Counted from the stretch's first letter, positions 38,556 to 48,044 are shown. The stretch: 64,000 nt of DNA from Deltaproteobacteria bacterium (GCA_016177845.1 JACOUO010000001.1:124001-188000), one strand, 5' to 3'. Program-made: numbers and translations. The notes: generated by a model from the letters alone, not told the origin.

Positions 38556-39265
38556 CTGGCTAAAGCTGCTCCTCTTCCGTGTATTATGCATTCGGCAATT
38601 GCCATGTCTTCTTTGGTAGTTATCTTTATATTTTCGTAAGAGCCCTCGACGACCTTGACCTGACAGCCTATCCGCTCGACAAGCGAGCTTTCATCAGTGC
38701 CGAGGAATCCCTCATCCATTGCCTTTGTGAACGCCTTTTTAATTATATCCGCCCTGAATATCTGCGGTGTCTGGACTGAAAGGAGGGCCTCCCTTGGCAC
38801 AGTCCTCTGGACAAAACCGCCGAGCGCCTCTTTTATAGTGTCCTTGACAGGCACGGCGCAAATCGCCGCCCCGTGCTCATAAGCTGCCTTGATCGTATTG
38901 TCAATTATCTCTTTTGTCACCAGAGGGCGCGCTCCGTCATGGATGGCTATGAACTCCCACCGGTCGCTTGCGAATTTAAGCGCGTTGGATACGGAGTCCT
39001 GCCGTTCCTTGCCGCCTGCTATTACATCGGCTACTTTTTTAAATCCGTATTTTTCAACTATCTGCGTCCTGCAGAACTCTTCATCAGCGTGCGGCACGAC
39101 TATAACTATGGCGTCAATCAAATCAGAGCTTTCAAATGCCGCAAGCGTGTGCGCGAGAACCGGCCTGCCCGCAAGCGGAAGATAGTTCTTCTTCTGAGAG
39201 CCCATGCGCCTGCCCTTGCCTGCCGATGGGATTACCGCAAGTGTTTTTTTGTGTTTTGTATGCAT
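38552..39265 (-). CDS. ispD: 2-C-methyl-D-erythritol 4-phosphate cytidylyltransferase
   Basis: A 237-residue MEP-pathway enzyme that makes CDP-methylerythritol. The N-terminal nucleotide-binding motif is [21 protein letters not shown], where the final L-P-L-A-G is typical. Also visible are [10 protein letters not shown] and TDESSLVER. It is coupled to ispF by a four-base overlap; ispD-ispF-gltX-cysS then reads as one transcript. A terminator separates it from the PIN/TRAM gene upstream. Confidence 0.96.
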   Translation of the reverse strand: MHTKHKKTLAVIPSAGKGRRMGSQKKNYLPLAGRPVLAHTLAAFESSDLIDAIVIVVPHADEEFCRTQIVEKYGFKKVADVIAGGKERQDSVSNALKFASDRWEFIAIHDGARPLVTKEIIDNTIKAAYEHGAAICAVPVKDTIKEALGGFVQRTVPREALLSVQTPQIFRADIIKKAFTKAMDEGFLGTDESSLVERIGCQVKVVEGSYENIKITTKEDMAIAECIIHGRGAALAR

Positions 39266-39303
39266 TCTGTTCAGGGCCCGCCGATTCCTCAGCGGGCAAA
39301 GAA

Positions 39304-39324
39304 AAACCCGTTTGAGACGGGTTT
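39304..39324 (-). terminator. terminator between the PIN/TRAM gene and ispD (minus strand)
   Basis: AAACCCGT (39304-39311) pairs with ACGGGTTT (39317-39324); reading leftwards it is followed by TTCTTT. It would end the carD - PIN/TRAM transcript. Confidence 0.82.
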
Positions 39325-39349
39325 AATAATTCGGATATAAAAACGGCCT

Positions 39350-40384
39350 CTACTGATAGACCGGCCTTTTAAGCTCTTCCTTTACCTTGGAGAATATCAT
39401 GCGCCCCCCTGTTGTCTGAAGCACGCTCGTGATTGAAACATCAACGGTCTTGCCGAGATGTTCCCTTGCGTTATCTATTACTACCATTGTGCCGTCCTCA
39501 AGATACCCAATCCCCTGGCCGTGCTCCTTGCCTTCTTTCAGGACAAGTATGTGCATCACTTCTCCGGGCAGCACTACAGGCTTCATGGCTGTTGCGAGCT
39601 TGTTAATGTTAAGGACATGCACGCCGTGCAGTTCAGCTACCTTGTTAAGGTTAGCGTCATTGGTGAATATCTTTCCGTCCGTTTCCTTGGCCAGGGCGAC
39701 GAGTTTGCTGTCAACCTCTTTGATGCCGGGAAAATCCTTCTCCGATATTATGACTTCCATTTTTTTGTTGGCCTGTATCTGCTTAAGCACATCGAGGCCG
39801 CGCTTGCCTCTTGCCCTTTTAATGGCATCGGATGAGTCCGCGATGTACTGAAGTTCCTGCAAAACGAACTGCGGAACTATCAATTTGCCGTCAAGAAAGC
39901 CTGTCTCGCAAACCTCAGCCACTCTGCCGTCAATGATGACGCTGGTATCGATGATAAGACCCTTGCAGGAATTCTTTTGGTCAGCAGGTTTTCCTTCTTC
40001 TTTTTTCAGAAGGTTCTCAAAACCGATGCCTTCGAACTCGTCCCCTTTTTTCATGCCGATGCTCAGGCCGATATAGCCGATTACGCAGTTGGTCAGGAGA
40101 TAGGCCGCAAGCTCAAGATATGTGTTTCCGCTTAGATTGATTACGAGTGGGTAGGTAAGCAGGTTTGCTACGATGAGACCGGTAATAAGGCCGAGAGCGC
40201 CGCCGGTCACGATGCGAAGAGGGGTTCTCTTGACCCTTTCTTCAAAGACTATTGCGATTGCGGCTATAAGGATTCCGCTGATTAAGCCGACATAGGCGAG
40301 CTTGTGTCCGATGATCTGGTCTATAATGAAATATCCGCTTGCTGAGGCGAATATGACAAGCAAAGAACGCATTAAAATAAACAA
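39350..40384 (-). CDS. PIN/TRAM-domain membrane protein (YacL-like)
   Basis: A 344-residue protein with four N-terminal membrane helices (about 6-120), a PIN nuclease-fold domain (about 145-260) beginning LIIDTSVIIDGR with the first catalytic aspartate, and a C-terminal TRAM domain (about 275-335) with GQGIGYLEDGTMVVIDNA. This order matches the widespread YacL family, which may process RNA at the membrane; the substrate is unknown. It sits between carD and ispD, a gene order seen in several phyla. Confidence 0.92.
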   Translation of the reverse strand: MFILMRSLLVIFASASGYFIIDQIIGHKLAYVGLISGILIAAIAIVFEERVKRTPLRIVTGGALGLITGLIVANLLTYPLVINLSGNTYLELAAYLLTNCVIGYIGLSIGMKKGDEFEGIGFENLLKKEEGKPADQKNSCKGLIIDTSVIIDGRVAEVCETGFLDGKLIVPQFVLQELQYIADSSDAIKRARGKRGLDVLKQIQANKKMEVIISEKDFPGIKEVDSKLVALAKETDGKIFTNDANLNKVAELHGVHVLNINKLATAMKPVVLPGEVMHILVLKEGKEHGQGIGYLEDGTMVVIDNAREHLGKTVDVSITSVLQTTGGRMIFSKVKEELKRPVYQ

Positions 40385-40408
40385 CCCAAAGACCCTCCCT
40401 GTCTATCT

Positions 40409-40915
40409 TTATCTTTGCATTATGCGAAAGAGCTCTTCTTCCACCTTTTCTTCTTTAATGTTTTTCGCTATTGAAAGCTCCTTTACAAGCAGGTTCTTTG
40501 CGGTATCGAGCATTCTCCTTTCGCCAAAGGAAAGTTCTTTGCCGGATTTGAGCATGTATAGGTCGCGCAGGACCTTTGCGACTTCCATAACGCAGCCGCT
40601 CTTAATCTTGTCTGTGTATTCGCGGTAACGCCTGTTCCATGTCTGATTGTCAAGGATGACATCCGTTCTGTCCTTGAGGATCTCATAGATCTTCGGAACC
40701 ATGCTTTTCTTTACAATTTTTCTGAGGCCGACGGATGACGCGGTCTCGATGGGAACCATGATGGTAGCTTCGGTATCCATGATTTTGAGTATGTAGAAGT
40801 GCTTGTTGAGACCGGACACTTCCCTGCACTCAATTCCCATGATCATACCGACACCATGGGCGGGGTAAACTGCAAGCTCCCCTATTTTGAACGAATCGGT
40901 AATGGTCTTAGACAT
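40409..40915 (-). CDS. carD: CarD-family transcriptional regulator
   Basis: A 168-residue regulator that binds the RNA polymerase beta subunit and stabilises open promoters. The N-terminal RNAP-interaction domain starts FKIGELAVYPAHGVGMI; the C-terminal helical DNA-contact region begins near TWNRRYREYTDKIKSG and includes KELSFGERRMLDTAK. Length matches CdnL/CarD homologues. It lies 24 bases upstream of the PIN/TRAM gene and has its own promoter. Confidence 0.95.
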   Translation of the reverse strand: MSKTITDSFKIGELAVYPAHGVGMIMGIECREVSGLNKHFYILKIMDTEATIMVPIETASSVGLRKIVKKSMVPKIYEILKDRTDVILDNQTWNRRYREYTDKIKSGCVMEVAKVLRDLYMLKSGKELSFGERRMLDTAKNLLVKELSIAKNIKEEKVEEELFRIMQR

Positions 40916-40953
40916 GGATTCCTTTTGGAGTGGACAGAAAATGGGTACAATCT

Positions 40954-40982
40954 TTTATATCATAATGGGTTTCAAGAGTCAA
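40954..40982 (-). promoter_or_regulatory. promoter of carD
   Basis: On the minus strand TTGACT (40977-40982), a 17-bp spacer and TATAAA (40954-40959), 38 bases before the carD ATG. Confidence 0.7.
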
Positions 40983-40997
40983 TTAAATTAACTTTCG

Positions 40998-41642
40998 TCA
41001 CGGCAGCGCTTCGAGGCTGAAGAAATCCTCGCTCAGTTCGGGGTCTATCTCAACATCGGAATATTTTATCTTAAGCGTCCTCTTGCCGTCTTCTATATGA
41101 ATATTAAACGGGATATGAGCGCCTGAGATGTCCCTGTAATCGGACATCATTACGGTGAGGGAAGCAGAGCCTTTTTTGTACTTGACTATCTTAGATATGT
41201 GCCCGTCCTTATCGGTCAGGACTTCTATGTTGTCCGCTTTTTGAGCGGCCTTGTTCTTCGGGTACTGAGAGCCGAGGAGGAAGGAGACGACTTCCTTTGC
41301 TTTAAACGAGTACGGAAGGGCCGGGTCTTCCCAGTCCTTTTTTTCTATTTCTCCGCCTGAGAAAGCGTAAAGGGTGGAGCCGTCGCTTACAAGGAGGGCC
41401 ATTACATGGTTGAAGGGACCGAGCACTTCTATCCTGAAGAGGTCAGGGCTCTTGGCCATGATGGTGGCCCTGCCGCTTAAGGTTATCATCTTTTTCAGCT
41501 CTACAACCGCCTCAGCCCTGATGGCCTTCGGCGTCTTTTTCTTTTCCCCTAAATCAGGAAGTTCTTTGGAGGGCTTCAGGCCTGCGCAGCCCCAGAAGAA
41601 AAGGAGCGCAAGGAGCAGTAAGCCGAATTTTGCGGTTCTCAC
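40998..41642 (-). CDS. DUF4292 / LolB-like outer-membrane lipoprotein
   Basis: A 214-residue exported protein with a signal peptide and probable acylated C19 (FWGC; not an ideal lipobox). The body reads as an open beta barrel of the LolA/LolB/DUF4292 type: GRATIMAKSPDLFRIEVLGPFNH, then GSTLYAFSGG and DISGAHIPFNIHIEDG. LolB inserts lipoproteins in the outer membrane; a similar role is plausible but not shown. Its ATG overlaps the stop of the TPR gene by four bases, so they are coupled. Confidence 0.78.
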   Translation of the reverse strand: MRTAKFGLLLLALLFFWGCAGLKPSKELPDLGEKKKTPKAIRAEAVVELKKMITLSGRATIMAKSPDLFRIEVLGPFNHVMALLVSDGSTLYAFSGGEIEKKDWEDPALPYSFKAKEVVSFLLGSQYPKNKAAQKADNIEVLTDKDGHISKIVKYKKGSASLTVMMSDYRDISGAHIPFNIHIEDGKRTLKIKYSDVEIDPELSEDFFSLEALP

Positions 41643-43363
41643 GGATTGCTTGCCTTAAGTTCTTCCTTGAGCTTCTCAAGCTTGTCCTTAAGAAGCGCGT
41701 TGCCGGGGTTTATCTGAATGGCTGACTCGTAAGAGGAGAGCGCTTTCTGTTTGAGATTGTTCTTGAGGTATGCGTCCCCGAGGTGCTCGATGACAACAGG
41801 GTCTTCGGGCAGATATTGAAGCGCCTTCTCAAGTTCCGTGACAGCCTTCTTGAAGTCGCCTTTTTTGTAATAGACCCAGCCGAGGCTGTCGAGTATGTGG
41901 CCGCTTTCAGGCTTAACTGAGAGCGCCTTCATGATATACTGCTCTGCCTCCTCAAGCTTTGTGCCTTTATCAGCAAGCGAATAGCCGATGTAGTTAAGCG
42001 CGTTTGCGTGCTGCGGGTCTAATTCAAGGACCTTGAACATCGCGCCTGCGACCTTGTCTTCCATCTTGGCTTCATCGTAAAGGACTCCAAGGGTGAAGAA
42101 CAGCTCAGGGTCTTCGGGGCTGACTTTGATCGCGCGCTGAACTGCGTCAATGGCCTCGTCATACTTTTTAACATCCCTGTAGATAGAGGCCAGGAGCTTT
42201 AACAGCTCTGGCTTTTCGCCCTTTAACTTTATTGCTTCATTGAGCTCTTTTAAAGTGTTATCTATCCTGCCCTGCTTCTCGTAGATATATGCGAGGTGCA
42301 GTTTTGAATCTATGAAGCTGTTGTCCTTTTCAGGGATGAGCTGGAATTCCTTCGTGGCGTTGATGAGGTCTCCCTTTTCCTCGTATGTGGTGCCGAGGTA
42401 GTAGCGCACCCTGTAGAACTCAGGGTTTTTGGCGAGGATATCCTGGAATTTTGTGATAGCGTCCTCGTATTTTTTCTTTTCAAAATAAATGAGGCCTGTC
42501 TTTACCATTGCCTCAAGCCTTGTGTCTTCGTTATTCTCAAGCTCCTTGAACTGGATGAGGGCTTCATCGAGCCTGTTCTGCTGGATGTAGAGCGTGCCCA
42601 GGCGCGTCATTATGCCGGTGTCGTTGGGCATAAGCTCGATGCCTTTGCGGTATATTTCAATTGCCTTGTCGGTCTTTTTATCAAGCTCGTATGTGATGCC
42701 GAGCTCGAAGTATGCCGCGCCGAAGTGCTGGTTGGTGTTGATAGCCTTTGTGTAGTACTCGGCTGCCTTGCCGTAATTCGCCCTCTCGAACTCTATCTTG
42801 GCCATGTAATACAGGGCCATAACGGAATCCGTGTTTATGGTAAGGAGCTTATTTAAGACCTCGATGCCTTTATCGTATTCCTTCATCTTGGCGTAAAGCG
42901 TTCCAAGCAGGAGATAGTTTTTCTGGTTTTGAGGGTCAAGCTCGATTGCTTCCCGGTAGTTTTTCGCCGCCGCGCTGTCATCTTTGAGTACGGTAAACAG
43001 CTCTGCGAGAGACACATAGGAAGCGGCATATTTCGGGTCAAGCTCGATTGCCTTTTCAAGGTTCCTGCGGGCAGGTTCGAACTCTCCCATTCCAAGCTGG
43101 AGCGCGCCTATTTCGGAATAAAGAAATGCGGAATTCGGGTCAAGGTTCAGCGCCTTTTTGTAGAGCTCGACAGCGCCGGGGGCATTGCCGCTTTTCCTGA
43201 GCATCTGAGCGGCTGAGAAATAATAGTATGTTTCCGAGACATTCCTGGTTATTTCTCTTGAGGAGATGCGTGCGTCTTTAGCGAGAACCGGTGCGGGTGA
43301 ACACAGAAAGAGGAAGATAAAGGCCGGAGCAGCCAGCCCTTTGAAAATATTTCTTTTTGTCAC
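41639..43363 (-). CDS. exported tetratricopeptide-repeat protein
   Basis: A 574-residue protein built almost entirely of TPR units (about 14 repeats of 34 residues, as in GAVELYKKALNLDPNSA). The start is set at GTG 43363 because GGAGG lies four bases upstream and a signal peptide follows at once (FKGLAAPAFIFLFLC, cleavage near VLA). An earlier ATG at 43519 would add 52 residues without a ribosome site. TPR solenoids act as periplasmic scaffolds. It is coupled to the LolB-like gene, so joint work in outer-membrane assembly is a reasonable inference. Confidence 0.85.
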   Translation of the reverse strand: MTKRNIFKGLAAPAFIFLFLCSPAPVLAKDARISSREITRNVSETYYYFSAAQMLRKSGNAPGAVELYKKALNLDPNSAFLYSEIGALQLGMGEFEPARRNLEKAIELDPKYAASYVSLAELFTVLKDDSAAAKNYREAIELDPQNQKNYLLLGTLYAKMKEYDKGIEVLNKLLTINTDSVMALYYMAKIEFERANYGKAAEYYTKAINTNQHFGAAYFELGITYELDKKTDKAIEIYRKGIELMPNDTGIMTRLGTLYIQQNRLDEALIQFKELENNEDTRLEAMVKTGLIYFEKKKYEDAITKFQDILAKNPEFYRVRYYLGTTYEEKGDLINATKEFQLIPEKDNSFIDSKLHLAYIYEKQGRIDNTLKELNEAIKLKGEKPELLKLLASIYRDVKKYDEAIDAVQRAIKVSPEDPELFFTLGVLYDEAKMEDKVAGAMFKVLELDPQHANALNYIGYSLADKGTKLEEAEQYIMKALSVKPESGHILDSLGWVYYKKGDFKKAVTELEKALQYLPEDPVVIEHLGDAYLKNNLKQKALSSYESAIQINPGNALLKDKLEKLKEELKASNP

Positions 43364-43611
43364 AAAGCCTCCGACTAATTGGTTCCGGGCCTGGAAAAGT
43401 TCCGTTATGGAATCTTTAATGCCCGGCCTTGGCTGGTTCATGCCGAAAAAAATCTGGCGGGTTTTGTTTCCTTTCTCTTTTGTCTTCATAAGGCAAAGAA
43501 GCCGGAAATATAGTAGCATTTTTTTACGCGGCAGTCAAACAAAGGGATTGGTGCGGGGTAACTGCGGGAAGAACCTGAACAGTTCAAATGAGCATTATTC
43601 GGACTGCGTTA

Positions 43612-43902
43612 TTATTCAGCCTGCAGCGCGTGCTTATGCCTGCGCGCGGCTTCAATCCTTTCACGGACCTCGGGGGGAAGGTGTACGCCTTCGGTATCGA
43701 GCCCGGTGAGTATGTCGAGGAGTACCTCGATCTTATCTTTTATTGTCAGGCCGTTATGGATGAGTATCCTTTTTTCGCCTCTCAGCACGAAAATGCCTCC
43801 ATGGGATATTACTTCACCCTTCCTCAGGTTTTCGTAGCCGAGTTTTATCGATAGTTTCTCAGTAGCCTCTTCAAGCAGGGCCAGCAATGCTTCGTCTTTC
43901 AT
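43612..43902 (-). CDS. small protein of unknown function
   Basis: A 96-residue soluble protein, helical at both ends with a central beta hairpin (GGIFVLRGEKRILIHNGL). No signal peptide, cysteine or known motif. The C-terminal LPPEVRERIEAARRH is a helix typical of many small conserved proteins. It stands alone between the TPR gene and the divergent trxA gene. I do not recognise the family; coding potential is supported by normal codon use and by the lack of a better frame. Confidence 0.65.
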   Translation of the reverse strand: MKDEALLALLEEATEKLSIKLGYENLRKGEVISHGGIFVLRGEKRILIHNGLTIKDKIEVLLDILTGLDTEGVHLPPEVRERIEAARRHKHALQAE

Positions 43903-43966
43903 ATCGATATTTTGCTTATTTGGTATTTTGCTGTCAAGCTAAAAGAGTATTTACCCAAATAAGAAG

Positions 43967-43995
43967 TTGACATGCAAACGGCATTCGATTATATT
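43967..43995 (+). promoter_or_regulatory. promoter of trxA
   Basis: TTGACA (43967-43972), a 17-bp spacer and TATATT (43990-43995). The leader to the trxA ATG is about 75 bases. Confidence 0.78.
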
Positions 43996-44074
43996 TCATT
44001 AAGGTTTTTGAAACTTTTTCCAAGCATAATTTTATTTATACCGATAACCGATATAAGCCTGAAAGGAGTTAATA

Positions 44075-44401
44075 ATGTCCGAAAACATTATCCACGTAAC
44101 AGACTCGAATTTTGAGACAATGGTCCTTAAATCTGAAACTCCCGTTCTTATTGACTTCTGGGCAAGCTGGTGCGCTCCCTGCAGGGCTATTGCTCCCATA
44201 GTGGATGAGATGGCAACCGAATATAACGGCAGGGTCAGGGTGGCGAAGATGAATGTCGATGATAACCCGTCAACCCCCGGCAAGTACGGAGTAAGGGGCA
44301 TACCTACTCTGATACTTTTCAAGGGCGGCAAGGTCGTTGACCAGCTCGTAGGCGCTGTTCCCAAGAACCAGATAAAGGACCTTATTGAAAAGGGCCTTTA
44401 A
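44075..44401 (+). CDS. trxA: thioredoxin
   Basis: A 108-residue cytosolic disulfide reductase. The active site is WCAPC (C33, C36), where E. coli has WCGPC; the A variant is common. The cis-proline loop GIPTLILFKGG is present. AAAGGAG precedes the ATG. A strong terminator follows directly, so it is monocistronic. It could supply electrons to the class II reductase encoded nearby at 45309. Confidence 0.97.
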   Translation: MSENIIHVTDSNFETMVLKSETPVLIDFWASWCAPCRAIAPIVDEMATEYNGRVRVAKMNVDDNPSTPGKYGVRGIPTLILFKGGKVVDQLVGAVPKNQIKDLIEKGL

Positions 44402-44421
44402 TACTCGATTGAATGCTATTC

Positions 44422-44455
44422 AAAAGGGGCAAACAGGTGTTTGCCCCTTTTTTTA
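44422..44455 (+). terminator. terminator after trxA
   Basis: AAAAGGGGCAAACA (44422-44435) pairs with TGTTTGCCCCTTTT (44438-44451), followed by further T. Confidence 0.93.
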
Positions 44456-44524
44456 TTTCGTGTTTTGCTTGTAAAAATAGCTGTAAACCGTTAAAATGAA
44501 CGAAATTTCCTATCAGGTGGACAG

Positions 44525-45055
44525 ATGAAAACAATCGATATTCGCAGGTTGAACATATATGGGACGCTTGTCCTTATTCTGATGATTTCGCTGATGGCAT
44601 TGCCCGGGTGCAAGAAAAAAGAAGAGGCCGTTAAAGAGGATGGAGCGGGAGGCGCAGCCATACCGTTTAAGGTCGCCACTTTTCAGGGTAGTGAGTTCAG
44701 CCTTGAGGCCGTGAAGGGTAAGCCTGTCGTAGTAAACTTTTTTGCGTCATGGTGCGGGCCTTGCAGGATGGAAGCAAAGGACCTCGAAAAGGCTTACGGC
44801 ACATTCAAGCCTGTGGGGGTAGAGTTCATAGGCGTTGCCGTCGATGATACCGAAGAAGGCGCAAAGGCTTTTGTAAAGGAGTTTAAATGGTCTTTCCCGG
44901 CAGGCAGGGACGCAAGCGGAGAGATAATGAAAGCATATAACATATTTGCAGTTCCCCAGACCTACATAATAGGCAAGGATGGTACTGTAAAATATATACA
45001 CTCCGGCGTAATAGATGAAGAGATATTGACCCGCGAGATCAGAAAAGCCCTGTAA
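44525..45055 (+). CDS. TlpA/ResA-like thioredoxin-fold lipoprotein
   Basis: A 176-residue exported redox protein. The signal peptide ends in a lipobox LPGC (C29), so it is anchored on the outer face of a membrane. The thioredoxin domain covers about 48-175 with active site WCGPC (C77, C80) and cis-proline region AVPQTYIIG. TlpA/ResA proteins keep exported cysteines reduced, often for cytochrome c maturation; the partner here is unknown. It has its own terminator. Confidence 0.92.
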   Translation: MKTIDIRRLNIYGTLVLILMISLMALPGCKKKEEAVKEDGAGGAAIPFKVATFQGSEFSLEAVKGKPVVVNFFASWCGPCRMEAKDLEKAYGTFKPVGVEFIGVAVDDTEEGAKAFVKEFKWSFPAGRDASGEIMKAYNIFAVPQTYIIGKDGTVKYIHSGVIDEEILTREIRKAL

Positions 45056-45060
45056 AATCA

Positions 45061-45100
45061 AGAAAGGCCCTTTGCTTTAAGGCTAAGGGCCTTTCTATAT
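45061..45100 (+). terminator. terminator after the TlpA-like gene
   Basis: AGAAAGGCCCTT (45061-45072) and AAGGGCCTTTCT (45085-45096), a perfect 12-bp stem with a short, T-poor tail. The rest of the gap to 45308 holds the unmarked promoter of the second nrdJ; no NrdR box or B12 riboswitch was found. Confidence 0.75.
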
Positions 45101-45308
45101 TGCTTTTCCTTCCAAAAAACATCCCAATTCCCCGTGTTGCATCAATCAAATAGGCTGATAGACTTAAATTAGCAGAGCCAAGGAATTTTAATCCTTGCCA
45201 TAAATAGCGGGATTGTGGGCATGCAGGTAATTATTTTTATATGGCTCGTTTGACTGCCATTAAAAGGGGCGTGGTTTTCGCCGAGTTACCCTATTAAAGG
45301 GGGAATAT

Positions 45309-47039
45309 ATGGGATTGAACCTTTCACCCGGGGCCTTGACTGTCCTCCAGAGGCGCTATCTCAATAAAGATGAGTCGGGTCGCGTCATAGAAACCCCTGA
45401 GGAAATGTTCAGGAGGGTTGCCAGCAATATCGCCCAGGCAGAGCAAATCTATAATAAAAAAGCTGATTTAAAGGGACTTGAGGATAGTTTTTACAGTATC
45501 CTGTCCAATCTCGAATTCCTGCCCAATTCGCCTACCCTGATGAACGCGGGCAGAAGGCTCCAGCAGTTGGCCGCGTGTTTTGTCCTTCCGGTAGGAGACT
45601 CTCTTGATTCCATCTTTGAAGCCATAAAGAATACCGCCAGAATCCATCAGTCAGGAGGAGGGACAGGCTTTTCATTCAGCAGATTGAGGCCTTCTGATGA
45701 TATCGTAGGCTCAACCGGAGGGGTTGCCAGCGGCCCTGTGTCGTTTATGAGGGTATTTAACGCCACGACAGAGGCGATAAAGCAGGGCGGCACGAGGCGG
45801 GGCGCAAATATGGGTATCCTGAGGGTGGACCACCCGGACATAATATCATTTATAACGGTAAAGCAGGACCCCAAGGAGTTTGTTAATTTCAATTTATCGG
45901 TAGCTGTTACGGATGACTTCATGGAGGCTCTTGAGAAAGGCGGAGAGTACAGCCTTGTAAATCCGAGGACAGGTAAAGTCACAGGTTATAAGAACGCAAG
46001 GGAAGTTTTCGATAAAATTGTGGAGGCTGCATGGAAGAGCGGAGAGCCGGGCGTGCTCTTTATAGACAGGATAAACAAGGCGAATCCGACCCCGCAGCTT
46101 GGCCGTTTTGAGGCTACAAACCCCTGCGGAGAACAGCCGCTGCTTGATTATGAGCCGTGCAACCTTGGCTCGATAAACCTCGGAAAGATGGTAAAGGAGA
46201 ACGGGGGCGGCTGGAAAGTAGATTATAAAAAACTCGAGGATACTGTAAGGCTTGGCATAAGGTTTCTGGATAATGTGATTGATGTAAGCAGGTATCCTAC
46301 GCCTGAGATAGATGTCATGGCAAAGGCGAACAGGAAAATAGGCCTTGGCGTAATGGGATTTGCTGATATGCTTGTAAGGCTTCGCATGGTCTATGGAAGC
46401 GAAGAGAGTATCAAATTCGCAGAGGAGTTGATGAAGTTTATCAAGGATATCGCATGGGATGAATCAAGGACGCTTGCCAGGGTCAGGGGGGCTTTCCCGA
46501 ATATAAAAGGGAGCGTATTCGATAAGCCCGGCATTGAGCCTGTCAGGAACGCTACGGTAACTACCATTGCCCCTACAGGCACTTTGAGCATAATTGCAGG
46601 CTGTTCATCAGGCATAGAGCCTTTTTATTCACTCAGCTATATCAGGCAGGTCTTGAACGGGGTACGGATACCGGAGCTTAATCCCCTTGTGGCTGAAGTT
46701 GCAAAGGAAGAAGGTTTTTACAACAGGGGCCTGATGGAGTTTATATCAAAGGGGGGCGACATCAAGGACAGGGACGAGGTGCCTGAGTCAATAAAGAATA
46801 TCTTTGTTACGGCATATGACATAACTCCTGAAAAGCACATAATGATACAGGCCGCCTTTCAGAAACATACTGATAATGCGGTATCCAAGACAATAAACCT
46901 TCCGCCTGATTCGACATACGATGATGTAAAGCAGGCATATCTTCTGGCATACAGGCTTGGGTGCAAGGGAGTGACCGTTTACAGGTCGGGCTCAAGGGCT
47001 GAACAGGTGCTGACCTGCAAAAGCCCGCTCTACTGCTGA
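45309..47039 (+). CDS. nrdJ: adenosylcobalamin-dependent ribonucleotide reductase, short form
   Basis: A second class II reductase of 576 residues. The catalytic residues are complete: C90 in LAACFVLP, N271/C273/E275 in NPCGE, GGTRRGANMGIL and TIAPTGTLSIIAGCSSGIEP. It lacks the N-terminal extension and the TSCPD/zinc-ribbon C-terminus of the 801-residue copy at 10087 and ends in LTCKSPLYC, a short tail with two cysteines that may serve as the reducing pair. The two enzymes are clear paralogues but diverged. GGGGG precedes the ATG. It may be a condition-specific or acquired copy. Confidence 0.93.
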   Translation: MGLNLSPGALTVLQRRYLNKDESGRVIETPEEMFRRVASNIAQAEQIYNKKADLKGLEDSFYSILSNLEFLPNSPTLMNAGRRLQQLAACFVLPVGDSLDSIFEAIKNTARIHQSGGGTGFSFSRLRPSDDIVGSTGGVASGPVSFMRVFNATTEAIKQGGTRRGANMGILRVDHPDIISFITVKQDPKEFVNFNLSVAVTDDFMEALEKGGEYSLVNPRTGKVTGYKNAREVFDKIVEAAWKSGEPGVLFIDRINKANPTPQLGRFEATNPCGEQPLLDYEPCNLGSINLGKMVKENGGGWKVDYKKLEDTVRLGIRFLDNVIDVSRYPTPEIDVMAKANRKIGLGVMGFADMLVRLRMVYGSEESIKFAEELMKFIKDIAWDESRTLARVRGAFPNIKGSVFDKPGIEPVRNATVTTIAPTGTLSIIAGCSSGIEPFYSLSYIRQVLNGVRIPELNPLVAEVAKEEGFYNRGLMEFISKGGDIKDRDEVPESIKNIFVTAYDITPEKHIMIQAAFQKHTDNAVSKTINLPPDSTYDDVKQAYLLAYRLGCKGVTVYRSGSRAEQVLTCKSPLYC

Positions 47040-47110
47040 AAGCCTTGGACAAGCCGTTGAAAATCTGGTAAAAATAAACCTCCTAAATAAATGAGAAAAG
47101 GGCAGACCGC

Positions 47111-47767
47111 ATGAAGATATCTCCTTCCATACTTTCAGCTGATTTTACAAAGCTTTCAAAGGAGCTGAAGGATATAGAGACCGCAGGAGCCGATTATGTG
47201 CATATTGATGTGATGGATGGAAGGTTTGTCCCTAATATCACGATAGGGCCCTTCATAGTGGAAGCCATTAAAAGGGTAGCCTCAATACCGCTTGATGTGC
47301 ACCTCATGATAGAGGAACCGGAGAGGTATGTAGATGCCTTTGCTGATGCAGGAAGCGATATCATAACAGTCCATGCCGAGGCTACAAAACACCTTCACAA
47401 GGTCGTCCAGTCAATAAAGGAAAGAGGCAAGCTTGCCGGAGTTTCCATTAACCCGGCTACACCCGTCAATACTCTCGAAGACATAATGAACGATGTTGAC
47501 CTTATCCTGATAATGTCTGTAAATCCCGGTTTCAGCGGACAGGGCTTCATCCCATATGCAATCAGGAAGATAGAGCAGGTCAGGAGCATGATAAACGAAG
47601 TAGGAAGGCCTATTGAGCTTGAGGTTGACGGCGGTATAAAGGTCAATAACATAAAAGAGGTCGCAAGGGCAGGAGCCGATGTGTTTGTCTCAGGCTCAGG
47701 CGTATTCGGCACCCCGGATTACAAAAAGACGATAGACGCCATGAAGGCGGAGTTGGCATCGATATAG
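47111..47767 (+). CDS. rpe: ribulose-phosphate 3-epimerase
   Basis: A 218-residue TIM-barrel enzyme interconverting ribulose-5-phosphate and xylulose-5-phosphate. Signatures: ISPSILSADFTKL, HIDVMDGRFVPNIT (metal ligands), DVHLMIEEPE, MSVNPGFSGQGF and EVDGGIKVNN. It starts 71 bases after the second nrdJ and could share its transcript. Confidence 0.97.
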   Translation: MKISPSILSADFTKLSKELKDIETAGADYVHIDVMDGRFVPNITIGPFIVEAIKRVASIPLDVHLMIEEPERYVDAFADAGSDIITVHAEATKHLHKVVQSIKERGKLAGVSINPATPVNTLEDIMNDVDLILIMSVNPGFSGQGFIPYAIRKIEQVRSMINEVGRPIELEVDGGIKVNNIKEVARAGADVFVSGSGVFGTPDYKKTIDAMKAELASI

Positions 47768-47958
47768 CTTGCTTATTTCTTAAGTCCTTGTTTATAAAGG
47801 CATTATTACTCCTTTTGCACCAATCTTTTCCCCCTTTCTGATATAATCCTATTGCGCAGCTTCCGGAGCATTTGATAAATCCAGCTTAAGCTTTTCTTCG
47901 CAAGCGGGTTTTAGCCCTGACGCACACCTGTACTTTCTTACAGGCAAGCTATAAACAT

Positions 47959-47987
47959 TTGATAAAAAAAGCTTTTTATAGTATAAA
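47959..47987 (+). promoter_or_regulatory. promoter of the PAS / HD-GYP operon
   Basis: TTGATA (47959-47964), a 17-bp spacer and TATAAA (47982-47987), about 58 bases before the first gene's chosen start. The segment 47768-47958 holds no gene that I can see. Confidence 0.6.
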
Positions 47988-48044
47988 TAGTACAAACATC
48001 AGATTATTTTGATTAAGTTTGTCTTTCTAAAAGAAAGCTCCATT

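Noticed and set aside
47830-47990. Riboswitch (for example c-di-GMP type) before the PAS/HD-GYP operon
   Set aside because: Some short stems (CCTGTACTTTCTTACAGG) are present, but the conserved GEMM sequence elements are not.
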